Of a stretch of DNA of 64,000 bases, positions 27,441 to 33,928 are shown piece by piece. Numbering within the stretch: the stretch's first letter is position 1; each line of letters begins with the position of its first letter. The translations under genes and the position numbers were made by a program. This DNA comes from Luteimonas sp. S4-F44. Lineage in GTDB: Bacteria > Pseudomonadota > Gammaproteobacteria > Xanthomonadales > Xanthomonadaceae. The DNA is taken from the NCBI RefSeq assembly GCF_022637415.1, contig NZ_CP093340.1:3316001-3380000 (forward strand), in the 5' to 3' direction. The notes under the pieces are model-generated. The model had not been told where the DNA came from. It ran no database searches and saw only the letters and a program-made list of their open reading frames with translations.

Positions 27441-28232
27441 TCAGGGTGTCGCGGCCAGCCAGTCCGACATCGCACGATTGACGAGATCGGGGGCGGTGAG
27501 ATTGACCATGTGGCGCTGGCCTTCGAGGACCACGGCGTGGCCGCGCGCTGCAAGGCCTGCCATGCGTTCGGCCATCGGGCCGGTGGAATTGAGGTCATCG
27601 GCGCCGGTCAGCGCCAGCGTCGGGCACTGCACCTCACACCAGCGGTCGGCATAGAGCAGGTCACCGCGCGCGAATGCACGATAGGCATCGGCGTAGCCTT
27701 GGAGATCGACCTGCTCCAGCCACCCGCGCACTGCTGCGACCAACGCGGGCGGAACATCGGGCACATCGAACCAGCGCTGCAGCGGTGTGTCGACGTCCAG
27801 ATGCCCGTCGAGCAGCTGGTCGGCGCGTGCCACAACCGCAGCGCGCGCAGCTTCGCTGCGCCGGTGCACGCCGTTGACCACCGCCAGGCGACGCACCAGC
27901 GCCGGGCGCTCGATCGCGACACCAAGGGCGATGAGCGCGCCCATCGAGTGGCCCGCCAGGTTGACGTGGCCCAGGTCCAGCGCTTCGATCACTTCGATCA
28001 TCCAGCGCACGTAATCCACCAGCCCCGGCGTGCCGCCAAGGCGCGAGCTGCCGCCATGGCCTGGCAGGTCCACCGCGATCACACGGTAGCGGTCCGCAAA
28101 GTAGGCGACCTGCGGCCCCCATGCGGCAGCCTGCATGCCCACGCCGTGGATCAGCACCAGCGGCTCGCCGCGGCCCTGCTCCAGCATGTGGGCCGCGCGG
28201 CCATCAGACAGCGGCAGGGTTCTTGACGTCAT
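27441..28232 (-). CDS. Alpha/beta-fold hydrolase of the catabolic operon
   Basis: This 264-residue hydrolase has an oxyanion-hole HG at residues 29-30, the nucleophile elbow 'AGHSMGAL' with Ser96, an acid in 'TGADDLNSTGP' and the catalytic His in 'EGQRHMVNL'. It resembles carboxylesterase/enol-lactone hydrolase-type enzymes and RutD-like amidohydrolases. In the operon it is the best candidate for cleaving the amide or ester left after ring opening. I chose ATG 28232 for the N-terminus 'MTSRTLPLSDG'; this overlaps the DUF1185 gene by 29 bp, which suggests coupling. Confidence 0.83.
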   Translation of the reverse strand: MTSRTLPLSDGRAAHMLEQGRGEPLVLIHGVGMQAAAWGPQVAYFADRYRVIAVDLPGHGGSSRLGGTPGLVDYVRWMIEVIEALDLGHVNLAGHSMGALIALGVAIERPALVRRLAVVNGVHRRSEAARAAVVARADQLLDGHLDVDTPLQRWFDVPDVPPALVAAVRGWLEQVDLQGYADAYRAFARGDLLYADRWCEVQCPTLALTGADDLNSTGPMAERMAGLAARGHAVVLEGQRHMVNLTAPDLVNRAMSDWLAATP

Positions 28233-28803
28233 GACCCAGCTCTTTGAGATCCGTGTAGCGATCGCCGATGCGGTGATGAGGGCGACCGCCGGTGGATGCA
28301 CCGAGCACGATCACGAGTTCGTCGGCTGCCGGCGCATCCGGGATCGAGAACTGCAGGGTCAGGTAATGCGAACGACGGCCTTCGTCGTTCTTGTCCATCA
28401 TTGGGATCGAGATCGGCGCATTCGCCGGACCGCGTGTATTGGTGAATGCCAGATAAGACTTCGCCCCCACCGCGCCGCGGTAGATGTTGCCGAAGTGCAG
28501 CGTGTGGATCAGCGCCGAGGCGTGCTCGAGCTCGCCGTCCAGACCGACCACCGCGCTCTTGCCGAACGCCTCGACGGCCTCCCCGGAACCAATCTCGCCG
28601 AGGATCAGGTCGGTCAGATGCCGGCTCAGCTGCGGGCCGAGCAGACGGATTTCCGGGGACAGGTCGGCGACGTAACCGCGGCCATGCCACGGATTCTTGA
28701 TGACCGCTGCCGCACCGACCATCTTCAGGGGCGTGGGGGCGTCGACCTCGCCATCCACGAATACGGTTTCGCTATGGAGCACGGACTTGCGGATGAGTTG
28801 CAC
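28204..28803 (-). CDS. DUF1185 ('amino acid synthesis' family) protein, first gene of the operon
   Basis: The 199-residue protein matches the DUF1185/AA_synth family: 'MVGAAAVIKNPWHGRGYVAD', 'LSPEIRLLGPQLSRHL', 'SGEAVEAFGKSAVVGLDGEL' and 'HALIHTLHFGN'-type motifs in its centre, and 'GDRYTDLKELGHD' at the end. The family name is historical; no reaction is established to my knowledge. It lacks signal or membrane segments and is probably a cytoplasmic enzyme. The start is GTG 28803, with AGAGG upstream. As the promoter-proximal gene opposite a GntR regulator it should be under that regulator's control. Confidence 0.8.
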   Translation of the reverse strand: MQLIRKSVLHSETVFVDGEVDAPTPLKMVGAAAVIKNPWHGRGYVADLSPEIRLLGPQLSRHLTDLILGEIGSGEAVEAFGKSAVVGLDGELEHASALIHTLHFGNIYRGAVGAKSYLAFTNTRGPANAPISIPMMDKNDEGRRSHYLTLQFSIPDAPAADELVIVLGASTGGRPHHRIGDRYTDLKELGHDVKNPAAV

Positions 28804-28848
28804 GGCGCGGCCTCTGGACTAAGCGGAGATTCTTAGGTGTACGGTATG

Positions 28849-28860
28849 ATGGTATACCAT
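28849..28860. promoter_or_regulatory. Palindromic GntR-type operator 1
   Basis: ATGGTATACCAT is a perfect 12-bp palindrome, 46 bp upstream of the DUF1185 start. Its TGGT-AT-ACCA layout fits FadR/FCD-subfamily GntR sites (TNGTNNNACNA-like). It shares the core GGTATACC with a second site at 28986-28995. Confidence 0.6.
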
Positions 28861-28985
28861 ACAGGTCGCTGAGCAACCCCCGAACGGCGCCTCGCCTCAG
28901 CACAGAGGAGCCACGCGCGGCAGCGACCCACCGCGGCTGCTACCTGGCATATGGCTGCGCGCGTGCAGCCATGGTCTTTGGAATG

Positions 28986-28995
28986 CGGTATACCG
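28986..28995. promoter_or_regulatory. Palindromic GntR-type operator 2
   Basis: CGGTATACCG is a perfect 10-bp palindrome sharing the GGTATACC core with operator 1. Its centre is 136 bp from the other, about 13 helical turns. It lies 69 bp upstream of the GntR start, so it would suit autoregulation and loop formation between the divergent promoters. Confidence 0.58.
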
Positions 28996-29063
28996 ACGGG
29001 CCTGGATGCGCGCTTCGAACCTCGGCGCCTCTTGCGACATCCCATCAAGCACCGGACATACGA

Positions 29064-29738
29064 ATGGACCTCAGAATCGACCACGCGCCCGTCACCCTGC
29101 GCGAGAAATGCCTGGAACGGTTGCGGGACGCGATCATCACCGGGCACTTCGCCGCCGGCGCGAGGCTGGTCGAGCGCACGCTCTGCGAACAGCTCGGGGT
29201 CAGCCGTAGCGTGGTGCGCGAGGTGATCCGGCACCTGCAGGCCGAAGGCCTCGTGGACGTGCTGGCCAACAAGGGGCCGATCGTCGCGCGGCTGGACTGG
29301 CCCACTGCGCACCAGATCTACGAGATCCGCCTGCTCCTCGAGCAGAGCGCCGTCGCGGCCTGCACACGGGCGCTGACCGATGACGTCATTGCGCGCATTC
29401 GCGCCACGCAACAGGCTCTGCAAACGGCCACCGCGGCCCAGGACATGGCCCAGATCCTGCGTGCGTCCTCGCAGCTCTACGAAACCATCTTCGTCGCCGC
29501 CAGTCAGGGCATTGCCTGGGACATCGTGCAGCGGCTCAACGGCCGGATCAGTCGTCTCAGGGCGATGACGCTACGCGACAACCGTCGCGAGCAGAGCGGC
29601 CAGTCGCGGATCGATGCCATCTGCGATGCGATCTGCATTGATCGGGCCCCCGAGCTGGCGAAGACGCGCGTCGCGGAGCACATCGGTGAAGTGGCGACCA
29701 TCGCACGCCGCATCCTCGTCAACGACGAACAACCCTGA
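29064..29738 (+). CDS. FadR/FCD-subfamily GntR transcriptional regulator
   Basis: The 224-residue regulator has an N-terminal winged helix ('LRDAIITGHFAAGARLVERT', 'LCEQLGVSRSVVREVIRHLQ', 'AEGLVDVLANKGPIV') and a C-terminal helical FCD effector domain ('IYEIRLLLEQSAVAACTRAL'). The FCD domain usually binds a carboxylate, here probably a pathway intermediate. ATG 29064 gives the normal N-terminus. It is divergent from the nine-gene operon and overlaps the downstream DUF1330 gene by one base. Two GGTATACC palindromes in the gap are its likely operators. Confidence 0.9.
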   Translation: MDLRIDHAPVTLREKCLERLRDAIITGHFAAGARLVERTLCEQLGVSRSVVREVIRHLQAEGLVDVLANKGPIVARLDWPTAHQIYEIRLLLEQSAVAACTRALTDDVIARIRATQQALQTATAAQDMAQILRASSQLYETIFVAASQGIAWDIVQRLNGRISRLRAMTLRDNRREQSGQSRIDAICDAICIDRAPELAKTRVAEHIGEVATIARRILVNDEQP

Positions 29739-30034
29739 TGCCTGCTTACTGGATCGCACACGTCGAAGTGCTGGATGCGACCGCCTACAGCGGGTACACC
29801 GACCTGGCACCCGCCGCTTTCCAGAGGTACGGCGCGAAGTTCCTGGCGCGCGGTGGTCGCAGCGAATCGCTGGAAGGGGGCGGCTTCAGCCGCCATGTGG
29901 TCATCGAGTTCACGGACCTGGAAACGGCGACCGCGTGCTATCGATCGCCGGAATACCAGCTTGCGAAGTCGAAACGTGACGGGGCCTGTATCGCGCACAT
30001 CACGATTGTCGATGGTGTCGATACATCGGGCTGA
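29738..30034 (+). CDS. DUF1330 domain protein
   Basis: This 98-residue dimeric ferredoxin-like (DUF1330/Dabb-type) protein begins 'MPAYWIAHVEVLDATAYSGY' and has 'FLARGGRSESLEG', 'VVIEFTDLETATACYRSPEY' and 'AHITIVDGVD'. The family is of unknown function and often sits in catabolic clusters. Its start overlaps the GntR stop by one base (TGATG), so it is co-expressed with the regulator and may act in the same pathway. A 149-bp gap without a clear hairpin separates it from the convergent protease gene. Confidence 0.82.
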   Translation: MPAYWIAHVEVLDATAYSGYTDLAPAAFQRYGAKFLARGGRSESLEGGGFSRHVVIEFTDLETATACYRSPEYQLAKSKRDGACIAHITIVDGVDTSG

Positions 30035-30183
30035 CTTTGCTACCGCTGGGGCCTGCGTCGAGTTCCGCGCCACTCGGCTGTGCCTGAGTGACCCAGCCTG
30101 TCGCGATGTCCCGAAGGGCGTGGCCTTTCATTGAGGCCCCTACGCGCGATGCGACCGCGACCGCGTGCCGGACGCCAGTAGCG

Positions 30184-31683
30184 TCAGTTCGCGGCCGGCG
30201 TTGCCGCCGGTGTCTCGGGCGGCGGAATCGTGGGAGTCCACGGCTTCTTGAGCTCGGCCAGTGCCGCGGCGATCGGGGCGTCGCCCGGCAGGGCTTCGCC
30301 ACCGGTGCTGCCGTCCTCTTCGTCGCCGCGCAGGTGGCCGGGAAGCGCGGCTTCGGTGTACGCGCTGGCAGCACGCGGGACATCGGCATCGGTGCCGGCG
30401 TTCTCGGGCCGCAGCACGACATCCGGGTCGATCCCGCGAGCCTGGATCGAGCGGCCGCTGGGGGTGAAGTAGCGCGCGGTGGTGAGCTTGACCGAGTCGC
30501 CGTTGTCGAGCGGCAGCACCGTCTGCACCGAGCCCTTGCCGAAGGTGCGACTGCCGACGACGCGGGCGCGGCCGTTGTCGCGCAGCGCGCCGGCCAGCAC
30601 CTCCGAGGCGCTGGCCGAGCCGACATCGACGAGCACGACGACCGGGGCCCCGTCGAGGATGTCGCCGGGGGTGGCGCTGAACTGCGCGTCGCTGATCGGG
30701 ATGCGGCCGCGGGTGCTGACGATGTCGCCGCTTTCGAGCAGGTCATCGGCGATCTGCACCGCCGAGGTCAGCAGCCCGCCGGGGTTGCTGCGCAGATCGA
30801 TGACCAAGCCGCGCAGGTGCCCGCCGCTCTGGCTGGCGAGTTCGCCGACGGTGCGGCTGAAGGCAGCTGCGGTATCGACTTGGAACTGGCTCACGCGCAC
30901 GTAGCCATAGCCCGGTTCGAGCATCCGGCCGCGGACACTGACCACGCGAATGGTCTCGCGTTGGACGCGGATCTCCAGCGGCGTGCGCTCGCCGTCGCGC
31001 AGCACGCCGAGCACCACGGCGGTACCCGATGCCCCGCGCAGCGGGCCATGCCCTTCGTTGTCGGCCGGCGTGAGCGCTCGGCCGTCGACGCTGACGATGA
31101 TGTCGCCGGCGCGGATGCCGGCCTTCTCGGCCGGCGTGCCGTCAATCGGGGCGATCACGCGCATGCTGCCGTCGGGCAGGTACATGACCTCCACGCCGAT
31201 GCCTTCGTAGGCGCCCGCCGTGCCTTCGTCGAAGGCCTCGGCTGCGTCCTTTTCCATGTAGACGCTGTGCGGATCGAGGTCGAGCAGCAGGCCACGGATG
31301 GCCGAGGCCATCAGCTTGCGGTCTTCGACCGGCTCGACATAGGCCTGGCGCACGGCGTTGAAGACGCCGACGTAGCGGCGGATCTCTTCAAGCGGCACGC
31401 GGTTGGAGGCGTGTTCGATCGCGTCCGGGTCGTCGCTGGCGGCGACCTCGCGGGCCGCCTGGGCGTCGTCGGGGGCGTCGTCGGGGGCGTCGTCGGGGGC
31501 GTCGTCGTCCGGTGCCGGCGTCGCATCCTGCCCCTCGTCCTGCGCTCCGTCCTGCGTTGCGGGCTGCGCGGTGGGTGTGTCCTGGGCCGGGGTCGCCTCT
31601 GCGGGAGGCGGCGCGGTCTCCTGCGCGAACGCCGCGGGCGACAGCAGCAACGACAGGGCCAGCGTCAGGGAACGAACACGCAT
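30184..31683 (-). CDS. S41 carboxy-terminal processing protease (CtpA/Prc family)
   Basis: The 499-residue exported protease has a signal peptide ('MRVRSLTLALSLLLSPAAFA'), then an acidic low-complexity linker with four DDAP-like repeats (about residues 60-75), an N-terminal helical part, a PDZ domain ('GIGVEVMYLPDGSMRV' and on) and the S41 catalytic core. The Ser/Lys dyad lies in 'DVGSASASEVLAG' and 'SRTFGKGSVQ'. It should trim or degrade periplasmic proteins from their C-termini. I chose ATG 31683 because it starts at the signal peptide; the frame continues 15 residues upstream. Confidence 0.92.
   Translation of the reverse strand: MRVRSLTLALSLLLSPAAFAQETAPPPAEATPAQDTPTAQPATQDGAQDEGQDATPAPDDDAPDDAPDDAPDDAQAAREVAASDDPDAIEHASNRVPLEEIRRYVGVFNAVRQAYVEPVEDRKLMASAIRGLLLDLDPHSVYMEKDAAEAFDEGTAGAYEGIGVEVMYLPDGSMRVIAPIDGTPAEKAGIRAGDIIVSVDGRALTPADNEGHGPLRGASGTAVVLGVLRDGERTPLEIRVQRETIRVVSVRGRMLEPGYGYVRVSQFQVDTAAAFSRTVGELASQSGGHLRGLVIDLRSNPGGLLTSAVQIADDLLESGDIVSTRGRIPISDAQFSATPGDILDGAPVVVLVDVGSASASEVLAGALRDNGRARVVGSRTFGKGSVQTVLPLDNGDSVKLTTARYFTPSGRSIQARGIDPDVVLRPENAGTDADVPRAASAYTEAALPGHLRGDEEDGSTGGEALPGDAPIAAALAELKKPWTPTIPPPETPAATPAAN
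31462..31507. repeat. 12-bp tandem repeat inside the S41 protease gene
   Basis: GCGTCGTCGGGG is repeated three times, followed by a partial fourth copy. On the coding strand it encodes the acidic DDAP-type linker. The exact in-frame unit means copy-number change would lengthen or shorten the linker without a frameshift. Confidence 0.8.
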
Positions 31684-31813
31684 GCAGGACTCCGGGCAGC
31701 GAAAACAGGCCGCGCGCAGGCTGCGCACGGCTGATGATTATGCGGCGCGGTCGTGTGAATGGGGTGCCTGCCGGACCGGCGATTCAGGTCCGTGAGACAT
31801 CGCGCCGACGCGC

Positions 31814-32344
31814 CTACCGGGCCGGATGCTCGGCGAACGGGCGATGCGTGCCGTCGGTGGCGACCAGTTCCACGGTGTAGGCCTGGCTGCGGCCGTCGGG
31901 CATCTCCATGCCGGGCGAGCCCATCGGCATGCCCGGCGCCGCGATGCCACGCGCGTCCGGGCGCTCGGCCAGCAGGCGACGCACATCGGCAGCGGGCACG
32001 TGGCCCTCGACGAAGTAGCCATCGATCTCGGCGGTGTGGCAGGACGCCATCGCGGCGGGCACGCCCAAGCGCGTCTTGACCGCGGCAAGGTCCTCGACAT
32101 CGATCGTCTCGACCTCGAAGCCGTCGCGCTGCATGTGCTCGACCCACTTGCCGCAGCAGCCGCAGGTCGCGGTCTTGTGCACACGCATGCGCGGCAGGAC
32201 CTGGGTGTCGACGGCCTGCGCGACCGGCGTCGCGTCTGCTTCCATAGCCGGCACGGCAGCGGTGTCGGCCGCTGCGGGTGTTGCGCCGGTGCAGGCGACG
32301 ACGGGCAGCAGCAACAGCGTCAGGGCGAGCGGATGGATGCGCAT
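31814..32344 (-). CDS. DUF411 metal-binding lipoprotein
   Basis: The 176-residue protein has a lipoprotein signal ('LTLLLLPVVACTG', lipobox cysteine about residue 18) and a DUF411 domain. The domain carries the copper-type motif 'KTATCGCCGKWVEHM', 'AAMASCHTAEIDGYFVEGHV' and 'GIAAPGMPMGSPGMEMP', which is methionine-rich. DUF411 proteins accompany copper-resistance genes, so periplasmic copper binding is the likely role. I chose ATG 32344 because it begins the signal peptide. It is a stand-alone gene, 130 bp upstream of the protease. Confidence 0.85.
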   Translation of the reverse strand: MRIHPLALTLLLLPVVACTGATPAAADTAAVPAMEADATPVAQAVDTQVLPRMRVHKTATCGCCGKWVEHMQRDGFEVETIDVEDLAAVKTRLGVPAAMASCHTAEIDGYFVEGHVPAADVRRLLAERPDARGIAAPGMPMGSPGMEMPDGRSQAYTVELVATDGTHRPFAEHPAR

Positions 32345-32481
32345 GTTCGGACTCCAGACAATCGGTCGCAAGACGCGCCGATTATGCGCGAGCGCTGTGA
32401 GCGAGCGGAACGATGGCATCAAGCGGTGGGGTTGGCCGGCATGGCGGGGACGCGCTGTTGCGAACAGCGCTCCCACGCCGG

Positions 32482-32506
32482 CCCTCCCCCGCGATGCGGG
32501 GGAGGG
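32482..32506. terminator. GC-rich hairpin downstream of the csbD-like gene
   Basis: CCCTCCCCCGC-GAT-GCGGGGGAGGG is a perfect 11-bp stem with a three-base loop, ten bases past the csbD-like stop. There is no T-tract, so it may be an mRNA-end stabiliser or a REP-like element; it shares CCCCCGC/GCGGGGG with the hairpin at 4765-4782. Confidence 0.5.
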
Positions 32507-32515
32507 AGACAGGGA

Positions 32516-32692
32516 TCAACGTCCCTTGCGGGCGTCGTCGTTGGCCTTGCCAACGGCGCTCTGTACCTTGCCTGCGGTCTTCTGCGCCTTGCCGGCGACT
32601 TCCTTGGTGGTGTTGCCGGTGACCTTGCCGACCACTTCCTTCGCGGTGCCCTTGACCTGGTTCTTCATGCCTTCGCTGCGGTTCTTGTCCAC
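32516..32692 (-). CDS. CsbD-family small stress protein
   Basis: The 58-residue protein begins 'MDKNRSEGMKNQVKGTAKEV' and continues with repeated 'VxGKxTGN/AGKAQK/VGKA' units, the CsbD pattern. CsbD-like proteins are small, hydrophilic and induced by general stress; their mechanism is unknown. The start is GTG 32692, with a strong GAGGAGG site just upstream. The gene is too short and starts with GTG, so it is easily missed. Confidence 0.85.
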   Translation of the reverse strand: MDKNRSEGMKNQVKGTAKEVVGKVTGNTTKEVAGKAQKTAGKVQSAVGKANDDARKGR

Positions 32693-32779
32693 GACTGCCT
32701 CCTCACGCCTGCAGGATTGCAGGCTGCCAGGGGATATGCGCCTGTCGCCGCCATGCCGAGGTGAAGAAACGCAGCCTCA

Positions 32780-33619
32780 TTACAGGATCGGCATGCCGCC
32801 GGTGACTGCATAGCGGCCACCAGTCATGTAGCTGGCTTCGTCGGAGGCCAGCAGCACGTAGATCGGCGCGCACTCGGCCGGCTGGCCCGGGCGCTTGAGC
32901 GGCGCCTGGCTGCCGAACTCGGCGACCGCATCGGGCGGCAGCGTCGAGGGGATCAGCGGGGTCCAGATCGGGCCGGGCGCGACGGAGTTAACGCGGATGC
33001 CCTGGTCGGCGAGCAGTTGCGCCAGGCCCGCGGTGAAGTTGGCGATCGCGCCCTTGGTCGTCGCATACGGCAGCAAGGTCGGATTGGGCTTGTCGGAATT
33101 GATCGAGCTGGTGTTGATGATCGACGCGCCAGGCTTCATGTACGGTACAGCCGCCTTGCACAGGTGGAACATCGCGCTGACGTTGACCTGGAAGGTGTAG
33201 TCCCACTTGTCGTCGGGGATCTCATCGAGCGATTCGTAGGTCATCTGGTAGGCGGCATTGTTGACCAGCACGTCGATGCGGCCGAAGGCCTCGACGGCCT
33301 TGCGCACGATCGCGCGGCAATGCGCGGGGTCGGCGATGTCACCGGGGACCAGTTCGCAGCGCCGGCCGGCAGCTTCGACCAGGCGCCGGGTTTCCTGCGC
33401 GTCTTCGTCCTCACTCAGGTAGCTCACCAGCACGTCCGCACCCTCGCGCGCGTAGGCCAACGCGACCGCACGACCAATGCCGCTGTCGCCACCAGTGATG
33501 ATCGCGATCTTGCCCTGCAGCCGCCCACTGCCGCGATAGCTGTCTTCGCCGTGGTCTGCAGGTGGATCGAGCTTGCGCTCGACGCCGGGCACGGTCTGCT
33601 GCTGTGCGGGCTGGTTCAT
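32780..33619 (-). CDS. SDR-family oxidoreductase (YghA/general-stress type)
   Basis: The 279-residue short-chain dehydrogenase has a long N-terminal extension rich in Pro/Asp, the cofactor motif 'IITGGDSGIGRAVALAYARE', 'DVLVNNAAYQMTYESLDEI', the active-site Ser in 'IINTSSINSDKPNP' and the Tyr/Lys pair in 'LLPYATTKGAIANF'. 'GPIWTPLIPSTLPPD' is typical of the YghA/YhdF subgroup. The physiological substrate of this subgroup is unclear. It sits beside the csbD-like gene, which fits a stress setting. Confidence 0.88.
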   Translation of the reverse strand: MNQPAQQQTVPGVERKLDPPADHGEDSYRGSGRLQGKIAIITGGDSGIGRAVALAYAREGADVLVSYLSEDEDAQETRRLVEAAGRRCELVPGDIADPAHCRAIVRKAVEAFGRIDVLVNNAAYQMTYESLDEIPDDKWDYTFQVNVSAMFHLCKAAVPYMKPGASIINTSSINSDKPNPTLLPYATTKGAIANFTAGLAQLLADQGIRVNSVAPGPIWTPLIPSTLPPDAVAEFGSQAPLKRPGQPAECAPIYVLLASDEASYMTGGRYAVTGGMPIL

Positions 33620-33928
33620 CGTCTGTCTCCATGGCGGGGGAAGGGCGCCACGCTAGGCGCGCGCATGTGGCGCGCCGGTGATTGCGATGCCATATGCGCG
33701 CATGGGATTGCAGGGATTGCAGCAGGTCCACGACATCGTGCTTACGACTTCTCGACATGATCCTAAGATTCACGTTGGTCTAATCCGCGCCCGTTCCCGG
33801 ATGTGATGGGAACGCGAAGGGCGAGGTGGCGTGGCTGCCGGCACTGTCCGGCGGCGCGTCACTGCGCCTGCGGTCAGGCGGACAGGCGCACCTCGACGAT
33901 CCACGATCACAGAGGGCTCCGCAGCACG
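33620..33928. promoter_or_regulatory. Divergent promoter region with inverted repeat
   Basis: This 309-bp gap separates the SDR gene from the TonB receptor gene. It contains CGTTCCC-(9 bp)-GGGAACG at 33792-33814, a perfect 7-bp inverted repeat about 115 bp before the receptor start and a possible operator. A short direct repeat, ATTGCAG, occurs at about 33703-33722. No gene is seen; the frame of the receptor extends through part of the gap but reads as non-coding. Confidence 0.4.

Noticed and set aside
20491..28803. Rut pyrimidine-degradation operon
   Set aside because: Enzyme classes overlap (LLM, flavin reductase, hydrolase, permease), but the LLM sequence is not RutA-like, the permease is NCS1 rather than RutG/NCS2, and SSADH, CMD and DUF1185 are not part of Rut.
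31462..31507. Possible CRISPR-like repeats
   Set aside because: The repeats are 12 bp, contiguous without spacers and in frame within the protease gene. No CRISPR array or cas gene is present in the window.
30088..31734. 548-codon open frame on the plus strand
   Set aside because: Antisense of the S41 protease gene.
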